Assembly (NCBI GenBank): GCA_910579485.1
Contig: CAJTVO010000012.1
Span: 1 to 40,848, forward strand
Source: an uncultured Oscillospiraceae bacterium
Lineage (GTDB): Bacteria; Bacillota; Clostridia; Oscillospirales; Oscillospiraceae
Length of the DNA: 40,848 nucleotides
Reading direction: 5' to 3'
Shown: piece by piece, positions 7,190 through 16,882 of the stretch
Numbering within the stretch: the first letter of the stretch is position 1
How the letters are laid out: each line of letters starts with the position of its first letter
The notes under the pieces: model-generated
What the model was told of the DNA's origin: nothing
What the model saw: only the letters and a program-made list of their open reading frames with translations
Database searches by the model: none
Translations under genes and position numbers: made by a program

Positions 7190-8782
7190 TTATGCACGCT
7201 GCCCCCGCTGCTGGATGCGATATTCCTTTGGCGTGATTCCCTCCGCCCGCTTGAACATTTGCGTAAAATGGGAGAAATTACTATACCCCAACTCCAGCGC
7301 CACCATGCTGATTGGCAAATCAGAGTTCACCAGGAGGTCCTTGGCGATGGAAAGCTTGCACTGGATGATATAGTCCTTGATATTATAACCGGTCTCTTTT
7401 TTGAACAGCCGGGTAAAGTACTCCGGATTCAGGCTGATATACTCGGAGACATCCCTGACCGTAAGCAGCTTGTCGGAGTTCTCCAGAATATAGGTCTTCG
7501 CCCGCTCCACATACCCCAGTTCCGACTCCTGTTTCTCCTGCTGGTTGGCGGCAAAGATCAGAAATTCCACCGCCCGCTTTACAGAATCAATGGTGCTGCA
7601 GCTGTCCATATAGGCTTCATACGACATTTCGTGGTTGAACAGCGCGACTATATCAATATTTTTCGAGTAGAAATAGTTGAAAAACATTTGCGTAAGGCTT
7701 TGGTGCAGCACGCACAGGTCATAAAATCCATTGGTAGAATTGGTCAGATTTCTGTCCAGATAGGAAAATATATCCTTTTGAAGCAGATTTTTTCGTCCTG
7801 CCTTCAGCAGCGCCTCCCACCGGCTGAGAAAGCCGCTGAGGGAGGTGGGAACGCGCTCCGGCGCAGCGCCCCGGTGGACGTATACCAGCTCCGGTTCCCT
7901 GGAGATATTGTCCTTGAACATCTCGTGAAGCTTTGTGACTACCGGACGGATCCCTGACAGCTTCGCGCTCCAGCCAACATAGCAGGCGATTGGAGAGTGG
8001 AGATTCGCCCCCATGCGGGTATACAAGGTCTCCAGGTGCTGGGTGGACAGATTGAATACCTTGTGGGAGAAGAATAAAACGACAAACTGGTTATAGCGGT
8101 TTTTTCCAATGATATAGTCGATATGATCCGGAAGAGCCAGCCCGCGGATGGTCATTTTGATCGTCATGATTGTATCGTTCATCGACAGGGCCTCTGGCCT
8201 GTGTCCGGAAAAGGCCATGACGTCCACCAGCAGCAACTTGACATAGGAGCGCGGCTCCAGCCGGTAGCCGGCCTCTCGCAGCAGCCGGAGGCTCTCCTCC
8301 CTGCTCTCCGCCTGCGTGGTGAAAAGTTTGAGCATAACCGAGTTTAAAAACTCGGTCCGGTTGGAGTCAAACAGATTTCCCAGACTGTACATCTGCTTGC
8401 GCCGGTCATTCAGCTGCACCTGCATGGCAGCCCGCGCCAAAGCCTCTTCGATCTCCAGATAAGGCGCAGGCTGGACCAGATAATCGAAGCACCCAAGCCG
8501 CAGGCCCTCCTTGGCGTAGGAAAAATTGGCATGAGAGGTAAGGAGGATACGGAGGACCTCCGGATACCGTTCCTTCACGATGGCGTTGAGCTCCAGACCG
8601 CACTTCCCCGGCATCTCAATATCCGATACCAGAACGTGGATGGGCTCGCTCTCCAAAATGCGCAGCGCGTCGTCCGCGTTCAGAGCGCTGGCTACCCGCT
8701 GGTAGCCCAGCTTCTGGAAGTCGATGCTGGTCATGAGTCCATGGATGACGTTGATCTGGTCATCTACGATCAGAATATTCAT
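7190..8782 (-). CDS. yesN: YesN-type response regulator, REC plus AraC HTH
   Basis: This 530-residue transcription regulator starts with a receiver domain (MNILIVDDQ, phospho-acceptor Asp54 in VSDIEMPG). A long middle region follows, then a C-terminal AraC-type double helix-turn-helix (about 425-525, including TVRDVSEYISLNPEYFTRLF and the second helix near ALELGYSNFSHFTQMFK). This layout is the YesN family, which activates sugar-uptake operons when phosphorylated by a YesM-type kinase. The start is four bases from the kinase stop, so the pair is translationally coupled. The direct-repeat operators at 7036-7066, 12266-12299 and 18826-18856 are its likely targets. Signal unknown; probably the imported sugar ester or the binding protein. 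Confidence 0.9.
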   Translation of the reverse strand: MNILIVDDQINVIHGLMTSIDFQKLGYQRVASALNADDALRILESEPIHVLVSDIEMPGKCGLELNAIVKERYPEVLRILLTSHANFSYAKEGLRLGCFDYLVQPAPYLEIEEALARAAMQVQLNDRRKQMYSLGNLFDSNRTEFLNSVMLKLFTTQAESREESLRLLREAGYRLEPRSYVKLLLVDVMAFSGHRPEALSMNDTIMTIKMTIRGLALPDHIDYIIGKNRYNQFVVLFFSHKVFNLSTQHLETLYTRMGANLHSPIACYVGWSAKLSGIRPVVTKLHEMFKDNISREPELVYVHRGAAPERVPTSLSGFLSRWEALLKAGRKNLLQKDIFSYLDRNLTNSTNGFYDLCVLHQSLTQMFFNYFYSKNIDIVALFNHEMSYEAYMDSCSTIDSVKRAVEFLIFAANQQEKQESELGYVERAKTYILENSDKLLTVRDVSEYISLNPEYFTRLFKKETGYNIKDYIIQCKLSIAKDLLVNSDLPISMVALELGYSNFSHFTQMFKRAEGITPKEYRIQQRGQRA

Positions 8783-8785
8783 GCC

Positions 8786-10618
8786 CTATCCCCCCGAATC
8801 CATCTGTTCCGGAGAGCTTCCGGGCTCCTGCCCGTTCTGCCCCCGTATGAGTGGAATATAGATAACGGAATGGGCCCCGCCCTTTCCTTCGTTTTCATTG
8901 TAGAACGCCATATGGCACTCTCCGCCGTACAATATGGAAACGCGGTGCCGCAGATTGTTGATTCCCACATGCTGATCGGCGAACAGGTCCGCCTGACTGT
9001 TGTTGATGCTTTCCAGCACCTCTTCCGTATAGCCGCCGCCATTGTCAGACAGGTGGATGCGCAGATACATCCTGCCGTGAAAGTCCGCTTCGGACACGTC
9101 GATCTGAAACGTGATCACGCCCTGGGAACGTCCGGCGTACTTGTACGTATTCTCCAGAAAGGTTTGAATGATCAGCGGCGGAACACTGACATCCATCAGT
9201 TCTTTTGGCACGTTGGAGGAGAGCAGGAAGGGCATGGGAAAGTCCATAGTAATGATCCGATGGTAGTCCATGACTTCTTTTAGCTCCTCCTGCAGCGTAA
9301 CAAGATGCAGGTTATCGTGAAAAATGTAGCGCAGATGGTTGGAAAACGCAATGATCATCGCCTGCATCTGCACACGGTTGGATTTCTCCGCCATACTGTA
9401 CAGGCTTTTCAGGCAGTTGAGGAAAAAATGCGACCTGGTCTGCAGCTGATAGTACTGGAGCATCGCGTGTTCCTTTTGGGCCTGATTTGCATAATTCAGG
9501 CGTTCAAGCTCATTTTTCTGCTGGACAAGCTCCGTCAGGGCCTGCCGGATCGCGTCGTATTCCTCAAAATCGCTTTTGGCGATCATCGGAGGCGGCGCCT
9601 CCTTCCCTGTCAGCTGGGCCATCTGGACCGCGATCTCCTGCAAGGGGAACAGGAGGGACTCATCCAAGGAACGCAGGATCTTTTTGAAGAACACAGCAAG
9701 GATCGCCAACACCAGCAGGAAAAGCACGATACTGGAGGTCTGGTTGGTAAGAAACACCTGGATCGGAGTAAACAGCGCAATCCAAAGCTGGCAGGAGTCC
9801 AGCGCAGCATAGTTTACCGCATAGTTGAGCATCCCAGACCTTCCTCCGTTTTCGATCACGGTATTTGAGACGACCTGCGTCTTCAAATTATCCGGTACGA
9901 TGAAGGGGCCCTCCTCCGAATAAACTACGGTTTCATCCATCTCTGAATAGCTCTCTACGGGATATACCTCAAAATAACAGTTCAGGTCCACTACGGCGCA
10001 GAAATACATGGTTCGGTATTTGTTGACCAGAAGCAGCATCTGATGGCCGCCCTCACTGTAAAAAAACCACTGGTCGTAAACATAATCGGTAGTGTTAGAG
10101 ATCAGTTCACCCAAATAGTGCATAAAGGCGGCGTTTTCCAGAAAGGCGGCATCATTCTGCACGTCATCTCCATAATAGAACAGCGCTCTCTCGGTATCCG
10201 CGTGATACAGGAGCGATATGCCGTAGTGGGGCGTCCGGCTCTCGATCAGTTCCCGAAGATAGTATTCTGCCACGATCCGCTGATGGTCCGAACAATTGGA
10301 CTGGCTCAAGGTGCGGAACTGAATGTTGTTTATCGTCAGAGACCTGCTGAAGTCCCGCAGCTCCGTCAGAGACCGGTCCAGTCTCTCCGCATAGGACGCC
10401 AGGGCCTTCTGATTCCGTTCATTTAGAAAGCGGCTGTATATGGCGCTTGTCTGCGCCATGAAAATGGCGCTCACCCCCAAGCAGATCGCCGCAGCCGTGA
10501 TCACCACGCGGTACAGCGGCGCCTTGATCGAGTTGAGCTTGCTCCGATGCTTCTCCTGACGGTTTATTTTCATACACATTCTCCGCTCCACTCTGAAAAA
10601 CGCCTTGAAGAGAGACAT
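8786..10618 (-). CDS. yesM: YesM-type sensor histidine kinase
   Basis: This membrane histidine kinase of about 610 residues has one transmembrane helix near the N-terminus (VVITAAAICLGVSAIF), an extracellular sensor region of about 250 residues, a second helix (SIVLFLLVLAILAVFF) and a linker. The His_kinase segment (SHFFLNCLKSLYSM) has its phospho-accepting His in the SHFFLN motif, and the HATPase domain has SDNGGGY as its G1 box. I prefer the ATG at 10618, nine bases after GAGGGG; an in-frame TTG at 10639 and ATGs at 10579 and 10573 (after GGAG) are alternatives. It follows the binding-protein gene closely, which suggests that it senses the same ligand. Confidence 0.9.
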   Translation of the reverse strand: MSLFKAFFRVERRMCMKINRQEKHRSKLNSIKAPLYRVVITAAAICLGVSAIFMAQTSAIYSRFLNERNQKALASYAERLDRSLTELRDFSRSLTINNIQFRTLSQSNCSDHQRIVAEYYLRELIESRTPHYGISLLYHADTERALFYYGDDVQNDAAFLENAAFMHYLGELISNTTDYVYDQWFFYSEGGHQMLLLVNKYRTMYFCAVVDLNCYFEVYPVESYSEMDETVVYSEEGPFIVPDNLKTQVVSNTVIENGGRSGMLNYAVNYAALDSCQLWIALFTPIQVFLTNQTSSIVLFLLVLAILAVFFKKILRSLDESLLFPLQEIAVQMAQLTGKEAPPPMIAKSDFEEYDAIRQALTELVQQKNELERLNYANQAQKEHAMLQYYQLQTRSHFFLNCLKSLYSMAEKSNRVQMQAMIIAFSNHLRYIFHDNLHLVTLQEELKEVMDYHRIITMDFPMPFLLSSNVPKELMDVSVPPLIIQTFLENTYKYAGRSQGVITFQIDVSEADFHGRMYLRIHLSDNGGGYTEEVLESINNSQADLFADQHVGINNLRHRVSILYGGECHMAFYNENEGKGGAHSVIYIPLIRGQNGQEPGSSPEQMDSGG

Positions 10619-10654
10619 CCGAAGATGCCCCTCTTTCAAGGAAAACAGGACCTG

Positions 10655-12196
10655 TTATTGAGCCGCCAGCCAGGCATCCAGCTGCGCCTGCTTTTCGGCA
10701 ACGATCGTATCGATGCCCGCGCCCTTCAGCGCCTGCTGGAAGGCCGCCAGCGTTGAATCAATATCCACTTCTCCGTTGATAAGCGGCAGATAGTACTGAT
10801 CGACCACGCTGGAGCAGGCTGCCATCTCATCGGCTACGGAAGAGGAGTCGAAAACGAAGCCCAGCGCGCGGGAGATCTTCGCCTCATCGTTGGTCGCCAT
10901 CATCATCTCATACTTATCCACAGGCTGATAGTAGAAGGTGGGGCAGCCGGTGAGGTTGGGCCAATAATCCATGGGGATGCCGCACCAAGCGTCATCAAAC
11001 GCGCCGATATCATTGGGATAGCGGAGCTGCCCGTTCTCATCCAGCACATAGTGCTCATTCTCCAGGCCGAAAGCAACAAGAAACGCCACATCATCGTCAG
11101 TATACAGGGCGTTCAGCAGCGTGACCGCAGCCTCGGGAACCTTGGTGAAGGAAGAGATATGCCACATGTAGGTCTGGACCGTTCCCGTGGTGATGTAACG
11201 CTCACCGATCTGCGCGCCGACCATGTTGCCGTTGAAGTTCTGCTGCTCGTTCGCCTCGTAGCAAAATTCATCGATGGACCAGGAGTAACCCGGCGTTCCG
11301 TCAACGATGCCATACATCAGATTATACAGAGTCGCCTGGTCGTTGCTCATCGGGTCGGGGCTGATGATATTGTTGGCCTTCCAAACCTTCACCTGCTCCA
11401 GGAAGTCCACGAACTGCGCGGATTCATAGTAGTTCTCAACGGTCGTCGAAGTATCCGGATCGATGATGACCCCCAGATACTTTGTATCGCCCAGATCGTC
11501 CAGATCCTTGGGCACCCAGTATGTCTGGGTCGCGCCGGGCACCAGATAGGTAGAGGGGGTAGCCTGCTTCATGGCGACCATGGCCTCCGTGGCATCGGCA
11601 AGCGTCTTGACCTTGGACCAGTCGATGTTCGCCGCGTTGGAGATATCCTCTTTCACGGTGTAAATGTTTGGGGTGGACCATGCGGTGTAGGCCGGGATAC
11701 CGTACAGGCTGCCGCCGATCTTGCCGCAGTTGAGGACCTCGGGATAGTCCTTATACAGCTCAAGGATGCCCTTTCCTTCCTTCTCCATGTACGGGTCCAG
11801 GTTCAGCAGCTGCCCGTTATTGTATAGCGTGCTCTGGGACATGAACCAGAACGATGTGAAAATATCCACTGTATCTTCACCGCCCGTCAGCATCAGGTTC
11901 AGCTGGGTATTGTCCTGCTTCAGGACAATATCGACCTGTATCCCGTAGCGCTCCGCAAGGAGCTTGTTCACAGCCTCCTCGACCACCAGCTCGCCTTCTC
12001 CTGTGCCGGGCTTGTTGATGCACAGGCGGACCACAGGCATCTCGTCCACCGGTACGGCGGTATCCGGCTGCTTGTTATCCGCGGCAGCAGGGGGCGTTTG
12101 ATCTGCCGGTTCATTGGGGATGTCGTCCTTGCCGCCGCACGCGGCCAGGGAGAGCAGCATAACAGCTGCCAGCAAGAAAGTCGCGATTCTTTTCAT
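10655..12196 (-). CDS. Sugar ABC transporter substrate-binding lipoprotein (LplA/YtcQ-like)
   Basis: This 513-residue extracellular binding protein has a lipoprotein signal: MKRIATFLLAAVMLLSLAAC with the lipobox cysteine at residue 20, followed by a charged, flexible linker. The mature part has the pattern of family 1 solute-binding proteins that work with LplB/LplC permeases. AAGGAGG lies nine bases before the ATG. It is separated from its presumed permeases (16883-18734) by three genes and is instead the first gene of a unit with yesM and yesN. Its promoter region carries a putative YesN site, so it is probably autoregulated by the two-component pair. The ligand is unknown; a sugar or glycoside ester is suggested by the neighbouring enzymes. 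Confidence 0.88.
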   Translation of the reverse strand: MKRIATFLLAAVMLLSLAACGGKDDIPNEPADQTPPAAADNKQPDTAVPVDEMPVVRLCINKPGTGEGELVVEEAVNKLLAERYGIQVDIVLKQDNTQLNLMLTGGEDTVDIFTSFWFMSQSTLYNNGQLLNLDPYMEKEGKGILELYKDYPEVLNCGKIGGSLYGIPAYTAWSTPNIYTVKEDISNAANIDWSKVKTLADATEAMVAMKQATPSTYLVPGATQTYWVPKDLDDLGDTKYLGVIIDPDTSTTVENYYESAQFVDFLEQVKVWKANNIISPDPMSNDQATLYNLMYGIVDGTPGYSWSIDEFCYEANEQQNFNGNMVGAQIGERYITTGTVQTYMWHISSFTKVPEAAVTLLNALYTDDDVAFLVAFGLENEHYVLDENGQLRYPNDIGAFDDAWCGIPMDYWPNLTGCPTFYYQPVDKYEMMMATNDEAKISRALGFVFDSSSVADEMAACSSVVDQYYLPLINGEVDIDSTLAAFQQALKGAGIDTIVAEKQAQLDAWLAAQ

Positions 12197-12265
12197 AATA
12201 ATTCCTCCTTCTGGAGCTCCTGACTCCTGCTGCTATGTTATCAAAAATGAGCCGCGCCTTACCAC
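12197..12265 (-). promoter_or_regulatory. Promoter of the binding-protein/yesMN operon
   Basis: On the minus strand a GATAAC hexamer (12237-12242) stands as a weak -10, 34 bp after the second operator half-site. No consensus -35 is seen, consistent with activation. The remainder is a short leader with the AAGGAGG ribosome binding site. Confidence 0.45.
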
Positions 12266-12299
12266 TCCATTTCTGACTCGCCATGTCGTTTTTCAGACT
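12266..12299 (-). promoter_or_regulatory. Putative YesN operator upstream of the binding-protein gene
   Basis: On the minus strand GTCTGAAAA and GTCAGAAAT form a direct repeat whose half-sites start exactly 21 bp apart (12297 and 12276). This is the weakest match of the three sites in sequence but keeps both the spacing and the distance to a -10-like hexamer. Confidence 0.5.
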
Positions 12300-12422
12300 T
12301 TCTTGTATAATTTGCAGCAAACGCCCTCTTTCTGTGACCACATTTTTGCACATACAGATGCACGCTGTGGCGGCCTGATCCTCCGTTAAGGAAATAGTAT
12401 ACCCGCTCATAGAGAAATGCAA

Positions 12423-12454
12423 CCAGAAAAGCGAATGTGTGTCCGCTTTTCCGG
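12423..12454 (-). terminator. Hairpin between the MATE gene and the binding-protein operon
   Basis: An 11-bp stem (12423-12433 with 12444-12454, one G-U pair) closes a 10-base loop just after the MATE stop. The following minus-strand sequence is only moderately T-rich, so it may be a partial terminator. Positions 12300-12422 show no gene. Confidence 0.5.
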
Positions 12455-12468
12455 CTGCATAATGTTTG

Positions 12469-13854
12469 TCAGGATGCACGCTCCGCCCGTTTGACCTGAT
12501 GGATCCACTTATCGGTGGTGAGACGCTGGATAAACCAGATCCCTTTGATAACGTAGTCGATACGAACGATCAGCAGGACGGCGAAGGGGGACAGGTTCAG
12601 CACCAGGCCCGCAAGATATCCCAAAGGAATGGAGGCGACCCATTGAAAAATAACGTCGGCAACCATCAGGAACTGGGTATCGCCGCCCCCCCGCAGGACT
12701 CCTTTGCCCAGGGTAGAGGATATGTTCTGGAAGGGCACCACGAGCGCGCTGGCGATCATCATGGTCCTGGTGATCGCTATGGTGTCCGGCGTAATATCGT
12801 ACAGGCTGATGGACCAATCGCCGACGATAACGACAAGGATCGCGCCGATAACGCCCAGCACCGCCGTCAGCATCAGGAAGGAAAATCCGCGCCGCTTCGC
12901 CTCCGCAGCCTCCCCCGCGCCGACAGACTGGCCCACCATGATCCCCGCCGCGCTCCCCACGCCGCTGGTGGCAAGGGTACACATCCGATCCACCACCGAT
13001 ACGATGGAGTACGCGCTGACAAATTCCCTGCCCATATGGCCCAGGATCATGCCGATGGCGCTGGACGCGAAGGCGAGGATCGTATCACTGATGATCGCGG
13101 GGAGCCCCAAGCGGATAAATTCCCGGAGGAGGGGCTTCTCTGGCCGCCGGAGCAGCCGGGTGGGCCGGTAGCAGAGCTTCCTGTCTATGACCAGGACAAA
13201 GAAGGTACAGACGCCGAACTCGACGGCACGGGAGCACAGCGTCCCCAGGGCCGCGCCGGAAACGCCCATCGCCGGAAATCCCAGCTTTCCAAAAATGAAA
13301 ACATAGTTGCAACCAATGTTGACAAAAAAGGAGGCCAGGGAGACATACAGGCCGATCCGCGCGTTTCCCACCGAGCGCATAATGTTGGAAATGACCAGGG
13401 CGATCCCGTGCGGCAGATAGACCAGCGCCGTAATGCGCAGATATCCGGCGCCGGCGGCGATCACCTCCTGGTCGTTGGTATAGAGCGAGATGATCTGCCG
13501 GGGAAGGGCAAGGCTCAGGATCGCAAAAAGCGTGCTGGCAGCAAAGATGATCTGGATCAGTATGTCAAAGACCTTCCGCACGGTCACCTTATCGCCCGCA
13601 CCCCAATACTGCGCGGCCAGAACAAGTCCGGCCGCGCTGAGCCCCATACAGAGGAACGTATAGATGTTATAAAATTGGTTCGCCAGCGATGATGCGGATA
13701 TGGCGGCTTCCCCCAGCTTCCCAACCATGATCGTATCCATCATATTGACGCCCTGATTGATGATCGCCTGGAGGACCACTGGAAGTACGATCATCAGGGC
13801 CTCACTGTAAAACGCTTTATCGGTTATGATGTATTTTTTCATTGATCGGTCCAT
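12469..13854 (-). CDS. MATE family efflux transporter
   Basis: This inner-membrane antiporter of about 460 residues has the twelve-helix MATE pattern: an N-terminal QAIINQGVNMMDTIMVGKLG segment, typical of the first two helices, and a second-half repeat near IMVGQSVGAGEAAEAKRRG. MATE proteins export organic cations or small aromatic compounds using Na+ or H+. An upstream TTG overlaps the previous gene, but the ATG at 13854 gives the usual N-terminus (MDRSMKK), so I use it; its ribosome binding site is weak. Its position directly behind the sugar-ester genes suggests, as inference, export of an acid or phenolic released by the esterases. It could equally be a general drug exporter. Confidence 0.85.
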   Translation of the reverse strand: MDRSMKKYIITDKAFYSEALMIVLPVVLQAIINQGVNMMDTIMVGKLGEAAISASSLANQFYNIYTFLCMGLSAAGLVLAAQYWGAGDKVTVRKVFDILIQIIFAASTLFAILSLALPRQIISLYTNDQEVIAAGAGYLRITALVYLPHGIALVISNIMRSVGNARIGLYVSLASFFVNIGCNYVFIFGKLGFPAMGVSGAALGTLCSRAVEFGVCTFFVLVIDRKLCYRPTRLLRRPEKPLLREFIRLGLPAIISDTILAFASSAIGMILGHMGREFVSAYSIVSVVDRMCTLATSGVGSAAGIMVGQSVGAGEAAEAKRRGFSFLMLTAVLGVIGAILVVIVGDWSISLYDITPDTIAITRTMMIASALVVPFQNISSTLGKGVLRGGGDTQFLMVADVIFQWVASIPLGYLAGLVLNLSPFAVLLIVRIDYVIKGIWFIQRLTTDKWIHQVKRAERAS

Positions 13855-13876
13855 AATTATCAACCACTTTTTCAAA

Positions 13877-15370
13877 TTATCGGGATAGAGAAAGAGCAAA
13901 TGGAAGCACGGGCAGATCCGCGCTGTTATAGATCGTCAGCTCACAGTAGGCCCGCTGGCAAAACGCGATGCGCAGCGTATGGGCGGTCAGGAACGCATCG
14001 GCAGTCAGTACGAGCTCATGAGGCCGGACGCTCACCGTAAAATCGGATACATCCTCCCCATCCGCGGAAATGTCGAAGGTCTCCGGGCGCTCCCCTTTAA
14101 CGTGCAGGCCGCTTCCACAGTGCTTCAGCCGAACAACGACGGACTCCTGCTCCCACTGCGCGCAGAGGACGGTCGGAGAATCCGCCGGCAGATGGCGGTG
14201 GTAGACCTTGTCCAGCGCCTGCAGCGCCAGCCGGACCCCGACGGGCTTTTTCCGCTTAGGGTGGATATCGTACCGCATACCAGTGTCCATGGCAGTGACC
14301 AGATAGACCCCGGGTTCTTTTTTTGCCAGCTCTGCCTGCGCCCTGCGGATGGGTACAAAGTCAAGATACTCGGCCATCACCTCAAAGGATGCCAGCTGGA
14401 CCATCAGGAAAGGCAAATCTTCCTTCCAATTGCTGCGCCAGCAGCGAACGACGGCCCGCATCATACTCTCATAATGCTCCGAAAAATACTCGTCCGACTC
14501 GCCTTGGTACCAGATCACCCCGCTGACGGTATACGGGACGATCGTTTTCAGCATAAACGTGAACAGTCCACAGGGACGGAATGCGGAGCAGGGCCAATTG
14601 TTCATCGTCATCAGCCTATCGTGGGCCGCCTCGTCCAACAGAGGACGGATAGGGGCCAGATTGGGCTTCCCCATGTCGATATTGCTGCTCAGAATATTCT
14701 TTTGCAGGGCAATGTATTTTTCCAGCGTCTCCTCCGGATCAATGGACGACCGTACCTCCCGCGCCTTGTCCAGATAGAACTGCAGATCGCCGGTGAGGTA
14801 GTCCTCGGATACCCAGCAGGAGGCGGACGTGCCTCCCCAGGTGCAATTGATCACGCCGACCGGTACCCGCAGCGTTTCATGCAGCCGGTTCGCGAAGTAG
14901 AAGCCTACCGCTGTGAAGTAGGGAGACTCCTCTCTGTTCTCTTTTCGCCAAACGCCCGCGTCCGACATCCGGTAATGCGCCTCCTGCCCGGGAAACGATA
15001 TCTTGGGCACCTCATAGCACCGAATGTCCGGATCCTCCAACAGCAGGGCCTCTTCTCTGTCTGCGTCATGTTTCAGCAGATATTCCATATTGGACTGCCC
15101 GCCAGCGATCCAGACCTCTCCAATGGCGACGTCAGTGAACGATATGGAGAATCGGCCGCCAGAGACGGTCAGCGTCAATCCGCTATCTGCCTCCCTCGGT
15201 GGCAGATAGGTCTTCCATTTTCCATCTGAGACCTCCGCCACGGCGGCGTCCTCCCCCAGCGTCACCCGCACAGAGGCACACTCCTCCGCCTCTCCCCAGA
15301 TGCAGACCGGCTTTCTCCGCTGCAGGACCATGGAATCCTGAAAAATCAGCGGTAAACAAATTCGTTCCAT
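13877..15370 (-). CDS. SASA-domain carbohydrate O-acetylesterase (sialate O-acetylesterase-like)
   Basis: This 497-residue SGNH-like carbohydrate esterase has block I, GQSNM (nucleophile Ser93), preceded by GEVWIAGG. A VIWYQGESD motif typical of the SASA domain lies mid-protein, and DIHPKRKKPVG carries the catalytic Asp/His pair. The N-terminal LIFQDSMVLQRRKP segment is the small beta domain found in these enzymes. No signal peptide is visible, unlike many secreted family members, so it should act inside the cell. It probably removes acetyl groups from an imported sugar; sialate is only one possible substrate and no sialic-acid genes are nearby. AGGAGG before the ATG supports the start. The stop lies just before the MATE gene. 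Confidence 0.87.
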   Translation of the reverse strand: MERICLPLIFQDSMVLQRRKPVCIWGEAEECASVRVTLGEDAAVAEVSDGKWKTYLPPREADSGLTLTVSGGRFSISFTDVAIGEVWIAGGQSNMEYLLKHDADREEALLLEDPDIRCYEVPKISFPGQEAHYRMSDAGVWRKENREESPYFTAVGFYFANRLHETLRVPVGVINCTWGGTSASCWVSEDYLTGDLQFYLDKAREVRSSIDPEETLEKYIALQKNILSSNIDMGKPNLAPIRPLLDEAAHDRLMTMNNWPCSAFRPCGLFTFMLKTIVPYTVSGVIWYQGESDEYFSEHYESMMRAVVRCWRSNWKEDLPFLMVQLASFEVMAEYLDFVPIRRAQAELAKKEPGVYLVTAMDTGMRYDIHPKRKKPVGVRLALQALDKVYHRHLPADSPTVLCAQWEQESVVVRLKHCGSGLHVKGERPETFDISADGEDVSDFTVSVRPHELVLTADAFLTAHTLRIAFCQRAYCELTIYNSADLPVLPFALSLSR

Positions 15371-15379
15371 TGCCGCCTC

Positions 15380-16846
15380 CTAAAGCTCCAGCACCTGTTC
15401 ACGATTTTCAGCAGGATCAAAATAGACGATCTGGAACGCATGGGTCTTAAAGTCGGCAGTAAGCCGCGCATAGAGGTCTCCATCCTCCCAAGTCACTTCC
15501 AGCGTTCCATTCCCCTGGTCCGCTCCAACGGTGAACCGCCCGTCAAACACCTTGTACTGATTCCGGAACCGCATCAGGCGCAGAAGCTTCTGTACAACAG
15601 GCTGCGCCGCCGCCTCGTCTACTTCCTGGAGCGAATAGTTGTGGCGGTTGATCCCGCGCCCCTCTCCGCCGTTCTTTAGAAACTCGATATCGTTTTTCCC
15701 AGCGAGCATACCCACATAATATACCTGAGGAATGCCGGGCGTAAAAAACTGTACGGCCCGGGCCAGCAGATAGGCGTCATCGTTGCAGTCCAGCGCGTTG
15801 TAGTAGGTACAGCCCAACTGGTACCGCTGCGCCTGCTTCCCGGTCATTTTGATCATTGAGGGACGTTTGATATACTGCTGTGCCGGTTCGGTGATCTTGT
15901 CCACAATGGCGCGTACATGATCGATCTCGTCATCCGTCAGAAGGTCTACCACATCGACCACGCCGATCCCATCGTGCGTATCCAATGTGGTGAACTGATT
16001 TCTGGGGCATATGTGCAGCCAGCGAATCAACCGGTCGGTCCTTCCGGAATAGAGACCGTGGAGCAGCAGCATGGGCAGCGCGAAATCATAGACCCAGTAC
16101 CCCTTGGCGGCCATTTTCAGCTGGATGGTATAGTTTTCGTGGATCTCGGCCAGCATCTGCGTCCCGGCGGAGCGCAGCGGCTGCATGGCAATATCCAGAA
16201 CGTTCCAGATGTCGGGTTCCACAAAGAAGCAGGATGTCCCCGGCCGCTTTGACGCATAAGCGAATGCGTCAAAACGGATGAGCGGAACATGCCTGGAAAG
16301 CATGGTCAAATTCCTGCCAAAGTAATCCTGGGTAGCCTTAGCATACGGGTCGATATCCACCTGTTCGGAAAAGAATGTGTTCCAAAGCTTGACCTTTTTT
16401 CCGTCCTCCCGGGTAAACTCCAGGAAGGCACCGCCCGGCTTCCGGCGGTACATGGCGTCGTTCTCCGCCTCCGTTGGCTCGCCGTTCGGCCAAAACTCAT
16501 TCCAGTGGATAAACATATTGCGGTAAGGGGAGGCGTCTCCCTTTTCCATGTAGTCCTTAAACTCCCGGCAGCGAATGGACACATGATTCAGCATAAAATC
16601 CGCCGCCAGCGTGTATTTTTCCGCCAGGCGGTCAATATCCGACCAGTCCCCAAAGGCAGGTTCCACCTTGTCGTACTCAATGACCGCGAAGCCTCGGTCC
16701 CCGGAGGAAGGGAAAAACGGCAGGATATGGATCCCCTTTACCGCTCCCTCGAAGTGTTTTGCAAGGGCGGTCTCCAGTTCCTTCAGATCCCTTCCCATGC
16801 TGTCCGCGTATGTGATCAGCATAACTTCATTTTGTATCGGTCTCAT
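15380..16846 (-). CDS. gtfA: Sucrose phosphorylase (GH13 subfamily 18)
   Basis: This 488-residue cytoplasmic enzyme converts sucrose and phosphate into glucose-1-phosphate and fructose; some relatives prefer sucrose-6'-phosphate or glucosylglycerate. The GH13_18 signatures are clear: IHILPFFPSSGDRGF (about 39-53), nucleophile Asp193 in RFDAFAYASK, acid/base Glu234 in LAEIHENY and transition-state Asp292 in LDTHDGIGVVD. Length is typical. AGGAG precedes the ATG. It sits between the ABC permeases and the SASA esterase. This strongly suggests that the pathway ends in sucrose or a related alpha-glucoside, so the esterases may strip acyl groups from it. The exact acceptor specificity cannot be decided here. 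Confidence 0.92.
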   Translation of the reverse strand: MRPIQNEVMLITYADSMGRDLKELETALAKHFEGAVKGIHILPFFPSSGDRGFAVIEYDKVEPAFGDWSDIDRLAEKYTLAADFMLNHVSIRCREFKDYMEKGDASPYRNMFIHWNEFWPNGEPTEAENDAMYRRKPGGAFLEFTREDGKKVKLWNTFFSEQVDIDPYAKATQDYFGRNLTMLSRHVPLIRFDAFAYASKRPGTSCFFVEPDIWNVLDIAMQPLRSAGTQMLAEIHENYTIQLKMAAKGYWVYDFALPMLLLHGLYSGRTDRLIRWLHICPRNQFTTLDTHDGIGVVDVVDLLTDDEIDHVRAIVDKITEPAQQYIKRPSMIKMTGKQAQRYQLGCTYYNALDCNDDAYLLARAVQFFTPGIPQVYYVGMLAGKNDIEFLKNGGEGRGINRHNYSLQEVDEAAAQPVVQKLLRLMRFRNQYKVFDGRFTVGADQGNGTLEVTWEDGDLYARLTADFKTHAFQIVYFDPAENREQVLEL

Positions 16847-16882
16847 GATGCTACTCTCCTCATTTGATTTGATAGGCCCGCG

